Shown here: positions 26,330 to 36,317 of the stretch, piece after piece
Layout of the letters: the number at the start of each line of letters is the position of its first letter
Numbering within the stretch: position 1 is the first letter of the stretch
Assembly: GCF_023515995.1 (NCBI RefSeq)
Contig: NZ_CP097320.1
Span: forward strand, 3,162,001 to 3,226,000
Length of the DNA stretch: 64,000 nt
Reading direction: 5' to 3'
From: Candidatus Mycobacterium methanotrophicum
GTDB lineage: Bacteria > Actinomycetota > Actinomycetes > Mycobacteriales > Mycobacteriaceae
Made by a program: the position numbers and the translations under genes
Notes under the pieces: model-generated
What the model saw: the letters and a program-made list of their open reading frames with translations, nothing else
Databases searched by the model: none
What the model was told of the DNA's origin: nothing

Positions 26330-27810
26330 CGTCGGGTCGCTCTGCAACCGTTCTCGCTCGACGCGTCGACGCTTGATCCGCAGCCGGGCATCGGCAGGCA
26401 GGGTGACGGCTTCGTCGCAGGTTAGGTAGAAGATTTCGCCGCGGCACTGCGGTCGCGGCCGCGCGGCAGCAACCAGCAGCGTCGCCGGATCGTCAGCGAA
26501 CATCAAATTGGCTAGTTCGATTTCACCCGAACCGCGATGGCCGATCTGGTCGACGGCAGTGGTGAGGGCGGCGGCCGTTCCGGGTGACAAGGCGCTGACG
26601 CCGTCCAGGTCTGCGTCAAGAGCCAGCCTGCACAACTGCGGATCGTGGCGGAGCAGCGCCGCCAGCCAGGAAGTCTTAGCGTCGACGGCGTCGCTTTCCA
26701 CCAGCATGGCCACCCCCGAGGCCGTGGTGTGTAGGCCGGTGCGCTGCACCGCCGCGGCGGTGATCCCGGTGTCGATCAGCCACAGGCCAATGAGACTCCA
26801 GCCTTGGTGGATCCGGTCCCGCACTAAACGAGTCCGCACCTGCAGATCCGCGTCCGATAACGACGTCAGTTGCGCAGCGACTGTTGCGCGACCTTGCCCG
26901 CGTCCCAGCCGGGCAACTGGCCTGCGGCGATGACGCCGACGGAAACGCCAGCATAGGGGCGGTGACCGAAAACCGCGATGGCCCGGCTCGCCCATTCGCC
27001 GGCAACCACGTCGCCCGCCGCCATCACCTGGCTGATCAGCCGGTTGGCGGCGCGCAAGCCGGCGAGTTGGACATCGAGCGTCATCGGCGTCAAAGGCCCC
27101 GGCAGCGTCGCGGCGAGAGTTGCCGCGCTGAATACCGGGAAGCGGGAATCGCTCCGATCGTCGAACTCGGCATCCAGGCCGTCCGGCGCCGCAGCGCGTA
27201 GCTGGGTGCCGTCGGGTGGGTTGGTGCGCGGTGGCCATCTCCACGGTGTCTGGCGGCGCGAGGTCGACGATTCCGGTGCGGTTGGTCGCCGCGGCGAGTA
27301 CGAGGAATCGAAGCAGGTCGTCGAAATGCAGTAGCCGCAACGGTGCGGCCGAATCCTTGCTCTGCAGCAGGCTGCCCACCGTGCGACAGATCATCCAGTC
27401 GAGCTGGCGACCCATCGGCGGCGCCATCCGGGCGATGAGGCTCGGCGCCCAGCCGGTCGACACCAGCGACTCGGCCCCTCGGTAGCGGGTCGGCTGCCCG
27501 GCCGACTGCGATGGGTAGATCAGCCGAGCACCTGAACGGCCTGCCGCATGGACGACGCGCACCAGTCCGTCTACTCCGGTGCTGCCGGGCGCAGTGGCTT
27601 CGGTCGGGGCGAGATGAAGGACCACGTCGGCGTCGTCGGCCAGCTGCTGCAGCATCGGTTCGCCGAGCCCCCGCACACAAAGTCGACGCCGGGATCCAAG
27701 TTTTCATGCGGGCGCGTTGCGGTACCGCTGACCTCGAATCCGGCGGCGAGCAGCTGGCGGGCGACGGCACGTCCAACCAGTCCGGTGACCCCGGTGAGCA
27801 GGATCCGCAC
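26318..27810 (-). pseudogene. Rv1868-like NAD-epimerase-domain protein, multiply frameshifted
   Basis: The remnant starts with a Rossmann fingerprint (MRILLTGVTGLVGRAVARQL) at 27810. The frame shifts at about 27670 to LGEPMLQQLADDADVVLHLA and PSLIARMAPPMGRQLDWM, shifts again at about 27225 to PVFSAATLAATLPGPLTPM and RAANRLISQVMAAGDVVAGE, and stops at 26866. It resumes in the earlier frame as SDADLQVRTRLVRDRIHQGW through the C-terminus. At least three frameshifts are present, and the total of about 495 residues is well short of the roughly 700 of Rv1868. The gene lies between Rv1869c and Rv1867 as in H37Rv. The function of the intact protein is unknown. Confidence 0.8.
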
Positions 27811-27867
27811 GCCTTCGACACTATGTGGACGAAGCAGTTGACAGGCAACTTTCAGTTAACGAACTGC

Positions 27868-29355
27868 TTACGTCAATGCGGCGGTGCCGTCCGCATAAAC
27901 CGTGACTTTGGCGCCCGCGATGTCGTCCTGCACGGTCACCGCCGCGCACGCCGGGTCTGGCATCAACGCTAGGGTGCGGCGATCGTCGGGAGTGCGAACC
28001 GCAACAAACGCCTTCTCCGGCCGGCCGTCGCGGTCAAACGGTGTCGTCCAGGCTTCGACGGTGCCCGCGCCCTCCCATTCCACCGCCGCATCCCGGGTGG
28101 GCTCCCGGTCGACTATGGATTGCACGTCTTCCCAACGGAATTCGGCTGACGGCGCTTCGGTGCCGTATATGCCGAAGCTGTGCTTGGTCAGGTAGCCGCC
28201 GTTGGCGGTGATCAAGCCGCGCCTCCCAGGGTTGGCCGCCAGCAGTTCGGCCATCGTCGCGATCGAGTGCGACACGTAATTGCTCCACGGACCCCCGGCG
28301 AACGTCAGCCCGCCGGTCACGGTCAGCGGCCGAGCCGGATCATCAACCGACAGTCCAAGTTCGGCGGCCGCGACCTGCACAGCGGACGGAAAACAGGAAT
28401 ACAGATCGACGTAGTCGACGTCGTCGATGCCCAGACCGGCCAGCGCCAGCGTGCGGGCACCGCCGATGCGGATGGCCGGCGATCGGTACAGTTCGGCCCG
28501 CTCGCTGATGGCGTAGGTGTCGTGCGCGTCGGCGCCGGCATACGGATAGACCCAACGTTCGGTGGGGATTTGCAGGCGGGTCGCGGTATCGACCGACGTC
28601 AAGACCAGGGCAGCGGCCTGGTCCACCATGTTGTTGGAATTCATCAACTTGGTGTACGGCCAACTGATCATTCGGTTCGCCGGTCCGTCCTGCCAAATCT
28701 CTTCTGCAGTAGCGGGTTTACGGATCCAGGCATGAGGATTGCGCACCGCCACGGCGTTGAACCGGGCCCATAGCTCGCCGATCCGCTTGCGGTGATCCCC
28801 GATGGACTCGCCGGCGCTGACGCGCAGCGCCTGCTCGAACATCGGGTAGATGTAGGCAGGGCGGTCCAGCCCAATGCGGTCCTCGGCAGGCCCGGCCATC
28901 GGCACGTTGTCGTCGCTGCCCTGCGCCAGCGGAACCGACTCGTTCTGATCGGTCCAGGTCAGTCGTTTGCCCCTGATGCGCAACTGCGTTCTGGTTCGCC
29001 ACATTTCCGCGCCGGCCACCAACACCACGTCCGCGCGCCCGCGTTGGATATCCAGACAGGCTCGGTTGATCAGCGACTGCGGTACGTTGCCGCCGATGCC
29101 GCTGTAGCGGGTGGCCGGAGCGTCAGCGCCGATGCGTTGGCCCAGCAGCAGGCCGGCGTCGCGATAGCGCGCCGAGAACAAGTTGACCACGCGGATGGAG
29201 TCGACAGCCTCGAGCACCCTCGGGTCGGCGGCTTGACGGGCTGCAGCGGCCATCAGGTCCACCGGTTCTTTCGCGTTCTCCTGCGCGTCCGGGTCCTCAC
29301 GGTGATTGAGCTGGCCATAGCCGACCAGCACCGGCGTCCTGGGGTTGACGGGCAT
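27868..29355 (-). CDS. Thiolase-like acetyl-CoA acetyltransferase family protein (Rv1867-like)
   Basis: A 495-residue thiolase-fold protein, matching the 494 of Rv1867. It opens MPVNPRTPVLVGYGQLNH and has GNVPQSLINRACLDIQRG, where normal thiolases carry the nucleophilic Cys near residue 90. Later motifs are NSNNMVDQAAALVL, DDVDYVDLYSCFPSAVQVAA and TVTGGLTFAGGPWSNYVSHS. The C-terminal extension after residue 400 is a DUF35-like region. Proteins of this type work in lipid or sterol side-chain thiolysis or as SCP2-like thiolases; the reaction here is not established. Confidence 0.85.
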   Translation of the reverse strand: MPVNPRTPVLVGYGQLNHREDPDAQENAKEPVDLMAAAARQAADPRVLEAVDSIRVVNLFSARYRDAGLLLGQRIGADAPATRYSGIGGNVPQSLINRACLDIQRGRADVVLVAGAEMWRTRTQLRIRGKRLTWTDQNESVPLAQGSDDNVPMAGPAEDRIGLDRPAYIYPMFEQALRVSAGESIGDHRKRIGELWARFNAVAVRNPHAWIRKPATAEEIWQDGPANRMISWPYTKLMNSNNMVDQAAALVLTSVDTATRLQIPTERWVYPYAGADAHDTYAISERAELYRSPAIRIGGARTLALAGLGIDDVDYVDLYSCFPSAVQVAAAELGLSVDDPARPLTVTGGLTFAGGPWSNYVSHSIATMAELLAANPGRRGLITANGGYLTKHSFGIYGTEAPSAEFRWEDVQSIVDREPTRDAAVEWEGAGTVEAWTTPFDRDGRPEKAFVAVRTPDDRRTLALMPDPACAAVTVQDDIAGAKVTVYADGTAALT

Positions 29356-29470
29356 TGAAGGAGACCTTTCGTGATGTGCGCGTGGGAAATGCTAGGCGGT
29401 GCCGGTGGAGGCAAAGAGCGCCTACCTCGGTTTGGTGCATTGTTCACCGAGCTCGTGCAGAATCGATCCG

Positions 29471-31864
29471 ATGAGCGCACAAACCGTCACCCCCGCGGAG
29501 CTTTCCGATGACGAAGTTGCCGGCATCCACGCCTACTGGCGTGCGGCCAACTATCTGTCGGTCGGCCAGATCTATCTGCTGGACAATCCGCTGCTGCGTG
29601 AACCGCTGGCACCCGAGCATGTCAAACCGCGGCTGTTGGGCCACTGGGGTACCACACCTGGCCTCAACCTGGTCTACGCACACCTGAACCGCGTCATCCG
29701 CGACCGCGACGCCAACGTCATCTTCATCACCGGCCCCGGTCACGGCGGCCCCGGGCTGGTCGCCAACGCCTACTTGGAAGGAACCTACAGCGAGGTTTAC
29801 ACGGGCATCGAAGAAGACGCCGACGGCATGCGAAAGCTGTTCCGGCAGTTCTCCTTTCCCGGCGGTATCCCAAGCCATGTCGCCGCCCAGACGCCGGGCT
29901 CCATCCACGAGGGCGGTGAACTCGGGTACGCGCTGGTGCATGCCCACGGCGCGGCGTTCGACAACCCCGACCTGGTGGTCGCCTGCGTCATCGGCGACGG
30001 CGAGGCGGAAACCGGGCCGCTGGCCGCGAGCTGGCACTCCAACAAGTTCCTCAACCCGGTCAGCGACGGTGCGGTGCTGCCCGTTCTTCATCTGAACGGC
30101 TACAAGATCGCCAACCCGACCGTGCTGTCCCGCATCCCGGCCGGCGAGCTGGAGGCGCTGCTGCGCGGCTACGGCTACCGACCTATCACCGTCGCCGGGG
30201 ATGATCCCGCCGACGTGCACCAGCAGCTGGCCGCCGCGCTGGACAACGCCTTCGACGACATCGGCGCAATTCAGAGGGATGCTCGCAGCGGCGGGAAAAC
30301 CGAACGGCCGGTGTGGCCCATGGTCGTTTTGCGCACTCCCAAGGGGTGGACCGGACCGCAAGTGGTGGACGGCAAGCAGGTGGAAGGCACCTGGCGGGCA
30401 CACCAGGTCCCCCTAGCCGAGACCCGGAGCAACCCCGCCCACCGGGCACAGCTGCAAGAGTGGCTGCGCAGCTATGAACCGGAGGAGTTGTTCGACGACG
30501 CCGGCAGGCTGCGCGCGGAGCTGCGGGCTCTGGCGCCCCACGGCGATCGCCGGATGAGCGCGAATCCGCACGCCAACGGCGGCCAGCTGCTGCACGACCT
30601 GGACTTGCCCGACTTTCGCGACTACGCGGTCGAGGTACCGCGGCCGGCGACAACGACCCACGAGGCCACCCGGATACTGGGCACGTTCCTGCGGGATGTG
30701 ATTGCCCGCAACCGCGATCGGTTCCGGCTGATGGGCCCCGATGAGACCGCCTCGAACCGCTTGGACGCGGTCTACGAGTCGACGGGCAAGGTGTGGCTGT
30801 CGGAAACGATGCCCGACGATGACCACCTCTCCCCGACCGGCCGGGTGATGGAGGTGCTCTCTGAGCACCTCTGCCAGGGCTGGCTGGAGGGGTATCTACT
30901 GACCGGACGGCATGGATTATTCAACTGCTACGAGGCGTTCGTGCACATCGTCGATTCCATGCTCAACCAGCACGCGAAATGGTTGGCCACCAGCCGTGAA
31001 CTGCCCTGGCGGCAGCCGATCGCGTCGCTGAATTATCTACTGAGCAGCCATGTTTGGCGCCAGGACCACAACGGCGCCTCGCATCAGGACCCCGGGTTCA
31101 TCGACCTGGTCGCCAACAAGCGCGCCGAAATCACGCGGGTGTACCTGCCGCCGGACGGCAACACCCTGCTGTCGGTGGCCGACCACTGCCTGCGCAGCCG
31201 CGACTACATCAACGTCATCGTCGCCGGGAAGCAGCCCGAACTGGCCTACCTCGACATGGATTCGGCTATCGCCCACTGCACCCGCGGCCTGGGCATCTGG
31301 GACTGGGCGAGCACCGCGACCGGCGAGCCCGACGTCGTGTTGGCCTGCGCCGGCGACATCCCGACGTTGGAGACGCTGGCGGCCGCCGACATCCTGCGCC
31401 GCGAACTGCCCGACCTGGCTGTGCGAGTGGTCAACGTCGTCGATCTGATGCGCTTGCAGCCGGACTCCGAGCATCCACACGGCTTGCCGGACAAAGAATT
31501 CGACGCGCTGTTCACCAGCGACAAGCCGGTCATCTTCGCTTATCACGGCTACCCGTGGCTGATCCACCGGCTCACCTACCGTCGTAGCAACCACCCTCAC
31601 TTGCACGTACGCGGGTTCAAGGAGCGAGGGACCACCACGACGCCGTTCGACATGGTGATGCTCAACGACCTGGACCGCTTCCACCTGGTGATGGACGTCA
31701 TCGACCGGGTGGACAGGCTGGGCGCCCGGGCCGCGATGCTGCGTCAGCGGATGGCCGATGCCCGGCTGGCCGCGCAGCGCTACACGCGCGAGCACGGCGA
31801 GGACGACCCACAGATCGCGGGGTGGACCTGGAAGTCGAGCGAGCGGAACGAACGCAGTGAGTGA
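29471..31864 (+). CDS. xfp: Phosphoketolase (xylulose-5-P/fructose-6-P)
   Basis: A 797-residue thiamine-diphosphate enzyme that splits xylulose-5-phosphate or fructose-6-phosphate with phosphate into acetyl phosphate and glyceraldehyde-3-phosphate or erythrose-4-phosphate. The ThDP/Mg motif reads [20 protein letters not shown]. Other landmarks are [57 protein letters not shown] and [11 protein letters not shown]. The start at 29471 gives the family's length of about 790-800. In H37Rv the region between Rv1867 and Rv1863c holds Rv1864c-Rv1866 instead, so this gene marks a difference in gene content. Acetyl phosphate would reach acetyl-CoA through Pta/AckA. Confidence 0.96.
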   Translation: MSAQTVTPAELSDDEVAGIHAYWRAANYLSVGQIYLLDNPLLREPLAPEHVKPRLLGHWGTTPGLNLVYAHLNRVIRDRDANVIFITGPGHGGPGLVANAYLEGTYSEVYTGIEEDADGMRKLFRQFSFPGGIPSHVAAQTPGSIHEGGELGYALVHAHGAAFDNPDLVVACVIGDGEAETGPLAASWHSNKFLNPVSDGAVLPVLHLNGYKIANPTVLSRIPAGELEALLRGYGYRPITVAGDDPADVHQQLAAALDNAFDDIGAIQRDARSGGKTERPVWPMVVLRTPKGWTGPQVVDGKQVEGTWRAHQVPLAETRSNPAHRAQLQEWLRSYEPEELFDDAGRLRAELRALAPHGDRRMSANPHANGGQLLHDLDLPDFRDYAVEVPRPATTTHEATRILGTFLRDVIARNRDRFRLMGPDETASNRLDAVYESTGKVWLSETMPDDDHLSPTGRVMEVLSEHLCQGWLEGYLLTGRHGLFNCYEAFVHIVDSMLNQHAKWLATSRELPWRQPIASLNYLLSSHVWRQDHNGASHQDPGFIDLVANKRAEITRVYLPPDGNTLLSVADHCLRSRDYINVIVAGKQPELAYLDMDSAIAHCTRGLGIWDWASTATGEPDVVLACAGDIPTLETLAAADILRRELPDLAVRVVNVVDLMRLQPDSEHPHGLPDKEFDALFTSDKPVIFAYHGYPWLIHRLTYRRSNHPHLHVRGFKERGTTTTPFDMVMLNDLDRFHLVMDVIDRVDRLGARAAMLRQRMADARLAAQRYTREHGEDDPQIAGWTWKSSERNERSE

Positions 31865-31916
31865 CGGGAGCGAGACGATCCATCCGACCTGGGCGTCGAG
31901 CGAGTAGCCTGGTGAG

Positions 31917-32678
31917 ATGTCGGGTCCGGAGAGCGCCGCGGAGCCGAATCCGCTGTTGTCGCAACTCTCTGCGCTGCACCAGTTCCGCGTCTACGTCGAC
32001 GTAGCACTGGTCGTGGTGGTGCTGGTGCTGACGAACCTGATCGCACACTTCACCGCCCCCGGGGGGGGCGTCGCGACGGTTCCGGTCGTGGCGGTCGGCC
32101 TGCTGGCGCTACTGCGGTTCAACGGTCTGGGCTGGGCCGAGCTCGGCCTGGGCCGTGACCACTGGAAGCCCGGCGCCGCGTATGCGCTGGCCGCGACGGC
32201 GCTAGTGGCGACCGTGATCGCAGTCGGCGTGCTGCTGCCGCCGACCCGGCCGATGTTCATGAACCACCGCTACGCGACCATGTCGAGCGCACTCGTTGCC
32301 TCGATGATCATCATTCCGTTGCAAACCGTGATCCCCGAGGAGTTAGCTTTCCGCGGTGCGCTGCATGCTGCGCTGCACCGGGCCTGGGGATTTCGCGGTG
32401 TCGCGGTGGCGGGTTCGCTGCTGTTCGGGTTCTGGCACATCGCGACGTCGTTGGGCCTGACAAGCAGCAATGTCGGCTTTACGCGGCTGCTCGGCGGCGG
32501 AATCGTGGGCACGCTGGCCGGCGTGACATTGGCGGTTATCGCGACAGGGGCGGCCGGGTTCGCCTTCAGCTGGCTGCGCCGACGCAGCGGCAGCCTGATC
32601 GCCCCGATCGCCCTGCATTGGTCGCTGAATGGGTTGGGCGCGTTGGCGGCCGCGGTGGTCTGGCACCTGTCCAGCTGA
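31917..32678 (+). CDS. CPBP-family intramembrane metalloprotease (Rv1863c-like)
   Basis: A 253-residue membrane protein with about seven hydrophobic segments. The CPBP (Abi/CAAX-prenyl endopeptidase) motifs are present in order: EELAFRGALH (E-E-x3-R), FGFWHIA (F-x3-H) and APIALHWSLN (H-x3-N). It matches Rv1863c in length and position. It lies 52 bases after the phosphoketolase gene and could be read from the same promoter. Bacterial members are linked to bacteriocin immunity or protein processing; the substrate here is unknown. Confidence 0.88.
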   Translation: MSGPESAAEPNPLLSQLSALHQFRVYVDVALVVVVLVLTNLIAHFTAPGGGVATVPVVAVGLLALLRFNGLGWAELGLGRDHWKPGAAYALAATALVATVIAVGVLLPPTRPMFMNHRYATMSSALVASMIIIPLQTVIPEELAFRGALHAALHRAWGFRGVAVAGSLLFGFWHIATSLGLTSSNVGFTRLLGGGIVGTLAGVTLAVIATGAAGFAFSWLRRRSGSLIAPIALHWSLNGLGALAAAVVWHLSS

Positions 32679-32685
32679 GGAGTGC

Positions 32686-33575
32686 TTACACCAGCAGCAC
32701 GGCGGCGCCGGCGATACGGCCCGCGCTGAGATCTGAAAGCGCCCTATCGGCTTGAGCCAACGGGTATTCCGGCGTGGTCACCTCGATGTGATGCTGGGCG
32801 GCGAAGTCGAGGAACGCGCGTGCGTCGGCACGGGTATTCGAGGTTACCGAGCGCAGCTGGCGCTCTTGAAACAGGTGGCGCTGGTAGTTGAGTGCCGGAA
32901 TGTCGCTCAGGTGGATTCCGGCGATCGCCAAGGTGCCGCCGCGGTCGAGCGCCTCCAACGCCGGCAACACCAGATCTCCGACCGGGGCGAACAGAATCGC
33001 TGCGTCCAGGCGTACCGGTGGCGGGTCGGCGGCGCCTTGGGCCGACGCGGCGCCCAGCTGCAGCGCCAGCTCTCGGGCCTCGGCGCCGCGGGTCATCACG
33101 TGCAGCTCGGCGCCCTGGGCCAACGCGACCTGCGCGGTGATGTGGGCGCTGCCGCCGAACCCGTACAGGCCCAGCCGGCCACCGGGCGGCAGCGCAGCGC
33201 GCAGCAGCGACCGGTAGCCGATGATGCCGGCGCACAGCAGCGGTGCAAGCTCGCTGTCGCTGTAGCCGCTTGGCAGATTGTGTGCGAAAGCCGCAGGGAC
33301 CATGGCGAATTCGGCGTAGCCGCCGTCGGCGTCCCAACCCGTGTAGCGGGAATTCGGACACAGGTTCTCGTCGCCGCGCTGACAGTATTTGCAGACTCCG
33401 CAGGTGTACCGCAGCCAGGCGATTCCGACCCGGTCACCGACGCCGAACTCGTCGCCGACCGCCGAGCCCAGTTCTATGACCTCCCCGACTACTTCGTGTC
33501 CGGGCGTCACGTTGTCCCGATGCACCGCAAGGTCGCCCTCGGCGACGTGCAGATCGGTCAGGCGCGCATCATCGC
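32686..33575 (-). pseudogene. adhA: adhA zinc alcohol dehydrogenase, N-terminally truncated
   Basis: The sequence from [19 protein letters not shown] onward matches Rv1862 Adh[13 protein letters not shown] with the second zinc ligand, the structural-zinc loop [20 protein letters not shown] segment ([20 protein letters not shown]), [15 protein letters not shown], the nucleotide motif [10 protein letters not shown] and [11 protein letters not shown]. The first 45 or so residues are gone: where ACGVCRTDLHV should be, the frame reads [10 protein letters not shown], so the first catalytic zinc Cys is absent and no good start precedes it. The first ATG in frame (33525) lies inside the catalytic domain. 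Alcohol oxidation by this copy is unlikely. Confidence 0.8.
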
Positions 33576-33631
33576 TTCGGGCATTCGTATAGCTTGCCGC
33601 TAATCGTCACGGCTGCAACGGGTTAGCCGGA

Positions 33632-33958
33632 TCAAGACCTGCGCACCATCCCGACGAGCCAAAGCAGGGTCACCGATCCGAGCAGGGCGGTGAAGAAGGT
33701 GAAGATCAGGCCGCCGCCTGCGGTGTCGACGAAGAAACTGAGGATGAAGCCCCCGATCAACGCCCCGACGACGCCGATCGCGATGTCCATTAAGATGCCG
33801 GAACCGCTGCCTTTGATGACCTTGCTGCCAAGCCAGCCGGCCAAACCGCCGATGATGATGTAACCAACGACGCCAACGCTGGTCAGCGTTGTTGAGCGGG
33901 CGAGGATTTCGGTAGCTGCCATGACGTCGATCCGGATCTCCTTGGTGTTGCTGGCCAA
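33632..33958 (-). CDS. GlsB/YeaQ/YmgE-family small membrane protein (Rv1861-like)
   Basis: A small protein with three hydrophobic segments and the family pattern GYIIIGGLAGWLGSKVIKG, then MDIAIGVVGALIGGFILSF. The start could be the ATG at 33958 (108 residues) or the ATG at 33922 (MAATEIL, 96 residues), which is closer to the family length. It is the counterpart of Rv1861 between apa and adhA. The family is associated with stress and membrane integrity, without a defined biochemical role. Confidence 0.85.
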   Translation of the reverse strand: MASNTKEIRIDVMAATEILARSTTLTSVGVVGYIIIGGLAGWLGSKVIKGSGSGILMDIAIGVVGALIGGFILSFFVDTAGGGLIFTFFTALLGSVTLLWLVGMVRRS

Positions 33959-33990
33959 GCCTGTGCCACGGGGGCAATGAACTACGTTCG

Positions 33991-34974
33991 TCAGGTTGAT
34001 ACTACGCGCGGAGCCGGGACGGGGCCAATACCGCCGGCCGGCTGTCCAGGGGGCGGTGGTGGCGCGCCCGGGGCGGGTGCCGCAGCCCCAGGAGCCGGTG
34101 CCGGAGCTGCAGGGGCGGGCGCCGGGGCCGGCGGAGGAGTTCCCAGCGGGCGGATCGACTCGGCCAGTGTCGTGGCGCCGGCCTTATCCACCGGATCGTT
34201 GGAGGTGCCCAGCCACACCACGAACCAGCGCTGGTTCGCCGAACCCTGCGGCGTATTCGGTCCCGACGGGCTAATCACTCCGGCCCAGATCTGGCCGTTG
34301 GGCTTGGAAGCGTCGCTGAATTTGACCTCGTAATAGGAGGCACCCCCCGACACGCCGGGGGCCGTCAGCGGAGTGTTCTCCTGGTTGATCCGGGTACCGG
34401 GATACGGCATGAAGAACTCACCCATATCCGACGCCAAACGGGTCGCAGCCTTGGTGTCGTCGGGTTCAGCACTGGCGTAAAGCTTCTGGTCCAACTTGCC
34501 GAGCACCACGCGGGTGTCGTTGGCAACCGGTGGGGGCTGGCCCGGGGCAGGCGGCCCGGTCTGTTTGCTGAGCAGTGCCGAGCCGTAGTCGAGATGGGTG
34601 GCATCCGATTCCACCCAGCCGGCCGGAATGACGTAGCTGAATCCGCCGACCGGGTTGTCGATCCGCCCGGGTTGGGGCGCGTTCGGGTCGGTTGCCGGTG
34701 GCGCGGGTGCGTTGGGGTCGGCGCCCGGTGGCGCCGCGACTGGGTCGGCGGGCGGAGGCGCAGCGGGAGCACCGGCCGGACCGGGTGCCGCATCTGCCGG
34801 GCCGTTGGGAGGCGGAGGCGCTGCCGTGGTGGTTCCCGGCGGTGGAACCGGGTCGGCGCTCGCTGTCGCCGCCGGCAACACGAGCGCGATGGCTCCGGCG
34901 CCGCCTATCGCGGCGACCGCCAGCGTCGTCCAGCGGCTTTTGGGCCGTGTCGAGTTTGCGTCCACCTTGTCCAT
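33991..34974 (-). CDS. apa: Alanine/proline-rich secreted glycoprotein Apa (45/47 kDa antigen)
   Basis: A 327-residue exported protein. A Sec signal ([20 protein letters not shown] with AxA cleavage near ATASADPVP, residue about 41) leads into a proline-rich arm ([27 protein letters not shown]) that is O-mannosylated in M. tuberculosis. The folded core begins at [18 protein letters not shown] and includes SALLSKQT and [18 protein letters not shown] second Ala/Pro-rich tail ends at 33991. Apa is an adhesin and major antigen (Rv1860). In H37Rv modABC lies upstream; here that operon is absent. Confidence 0.95.
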   Translation of the reverse strand: MDKVDANSTRPKSRWTTLAVAAIGGAGAIALVLPAATASADPVPPPGTTTAAPPPPNGPADAAPGPAGAPAAPPPADPVAAPPGADPNAPAPPATDPNAPQPGRIDNPVGGFSYVIPAGWVESDATHLDYGSALLSKQTGPPAPGQPPPVANDTRVVLGKLDQKLYASAEPDDTKAATRLASDMGEFFMPYPGTRINQENTPLTAPGVSGGASYYEVKFSDASKPNGQIWAGVISPSGPNTPQGSANQRWFVVWLGTSNDPVDKAGATTLAESIRPLGTPPPAPAPAPAAPAPAPGAAAPAPGAPPPPPGQPAGGIGPVPAPRVVST

Positions 34975-35226
34975 GCGGAGAAACCTACCGTGTCAGCACC
35001 CCGGGGCACGGTCGTAACGCCGACGATGTTATTGATTTGCAGCCGATCGCGCCCATGCGATCCGACGCATCAACGCCGATCATTCGGGCCGGGCGAAGCC
35101 GGCTTGGCTCAGCACCGTTGGTCCGTGTGCCAAGCGTTATCCAAACGGTGACCGCCTCGTGCGGCGTGTAGAGTGTCATCGCTAACTACCGTCCAGTAAC
35201 GTGTACGGAGAATGACGCCATACACG
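34975..35226. other. Region upstream of apa where modABC is expected
   Basis: About 250 bases with no protein I can recognise on either strand. In H37Rv the molybdate-uptake genes modA, modB and modC lie between Rv1856c and apa; none of their motifs (Walker A, ABC signature, ModA ligand loops) is present here. A minus-strand frame at 34985-35179 shows no recognisable pattern. Confidence 0.5.
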
Positions 35227-35330
35227 CCCTGAAATCCCAGGGAGCGGTGTTGCGGTGAGCCACCATCGAAGCATCGGATAACCGTTGCTCCAGGCGGAAG
35301 CCGCAGGTGCCCGTAGGTGGCCGTCACCTG
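35227..35330 (+). promoter_or_regulatory. Possible structured leader upstream of the Rv1856c-like gene
   Basis: Three short stems can form in order: CCCTG/CAGGG (35227-35231 with 35238-35242), GCGG/CCGC around a 3-base loop (35294-35304) and CAGGTG/CACCTG (35304-35309 with 35325-35330). The end lies about 25 bases before the start codon. It does not match a riboswitch class I can name, and short stems arise often in GC-rich DNA, so this is only a candidate. Confidence 0.2.
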
Positions 35331-35356
35331 GATTCAGTGCTGAAGACGAGGAGGTC

Positions 35357-36034
35357 ATGACGGTGGAGGTGCTGGTCACCGGGGGCGATACCGAACTGGG
35401 TCGCGCCGTTGCTGAAGGATTCCGTGACGCAGGCCATGCGATCACGCTGGTCGGGGCCCGTCGCGACGATCTGGAAGTGGTCGCCAAAGAACTCGAAGCC
35501 GACGCAATCGTCTGCGACACCGCCGACCCGGTCAGCCTCGCGGAGGCGCGTGGGTTGTTCCCGCATCACCTCGACACCATCGTCAACATCCCGGCGCCGC
35601 GCTGGAACCCTGGTGACCCACGCGCGTACTCGCTGTCGGACAAGGCCGCCGCATGGCGTAACTCACTCGACGCCACCGTGCTATCGGCGATGCTGGTCGT
35701 TGACACTGTCGGCGACCACCTACGTCCCGGCGGGTCGATCATCGGCGTTGCGCCGGAGAACCCACGTCCAGGTAGTGCCGAGGCCGCGACTAAGGCCGCA
35801 CTGTCGAACTGGGTGTCGGGCCAGGCGACGGTCTTCGGTGCTCGCGGTATCACGGTCAACGCCGTCGCCGCCGGCCGCGGCACGCAGCCAGGGTACGAAG
35901 GGTTGTCCAGCACGCCCCCGCCGGTTGCCGCCGAAGTCGCGCGGTTGGCGCTTTTCCTGACGAGTCCCGCTGCCCGGCATATCAGCGGACAGCTTCTCCA
36001 CGTCAGCCATGGTGCGCTAACGCAATTCGCCTAG
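35357..36034 (+). CDS. Short-chain dehydrogenase/reductase (Rv1856c-like)
   Basis: A 225-residue SDR, the same length as Rv1856c. The N-terminal Rossmann motif is EVLVTGGDTELGRAVAEGF, with VGARRDDLEVVAKEL following. The active-site Tyr-x3-Lys is not clear: the expected region reads PGSAEAATKAALSNWV, with Lys present but Ala where Tyr should be. An atypical or non-catalytic SDR is therefore possible. A strong GAGGAGG site precedes the ATG at 35357; the frame is open further upstream. The next gene, the Rv1855c remnant, starts 42 bases later. Confidence 0.85.
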   Translation: MTVEVLVTGGDTELGRAVAEGFRDAGHAITLVGARRDDLEVVAKELEADAIVCDTADPVSLAEARGLFPHHLDTIVNIPAPRWNPGDPRAYSLSDKAAAWRNSLDATVLSAMLVVDTVGDHLRPGGSIIGVAPENPRPGSAEAATKAALSNWVSGQATVFGARGITVNAVAAGRGTQPGYEGLSSTPPPVAAEVARLALFLTSPAARHISGQLLHVSHGALTQFA

Positions 36035-36076
36035 CGTGACACCTGCCGCTGGTGCACGGTCATTAGGGCAAACCGC

Positions 36077-36317
36077 GTGACCATCCGACTTGGCTTGCAA
36101 ATTCCCAACTTTTCCTACGGCACCGGCGTCGAGCAGCTCTTCCCGACCGTTATCGCGCAAGCACGCGAGGCCGAATCGGCAGGATTCGATTCAGTTTCCG
36201 CGATCCATTTTCGTGATCCGAAGCTGGGCTCGCCCGATTATCAACATGCCCTCCTATACACCGGGCGGGGTCACGGCGGCCGCGGATCTCATCGCGTCGT
36301 CCCCTTCCACCACGTAG
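36077..36317 (+). pseudogene. Rv1855c-like LLM flavin oxidoreductase with a large internal deletion
   Basis: The first 46 residues (MTIRLGLQIPNFSYGTGV, FPTVIAQAREAESAGFDSV) match the N-terminus of Rv1855c, an F420/FMN-dependent luciferase-like monooxygenase of 307 residues. In a second frame, directly after, come INMPSYTPGGVTAAADLIA and a stop at 36317, which match the protein's last 25 residues (NLPSSYTPG...). Some 230 residues of the barrel between them are gone. The gene is a remnant. Confidence 0.88.

Noticed and set aside
35227..35330. A named riboswitch (cobalamin, SAM, c-di-AMP or molybdenum cofactor type)
   Set aside because: The stems do not fit any of these cores that I can recall; it is kept only as a low-confidence structured leader.
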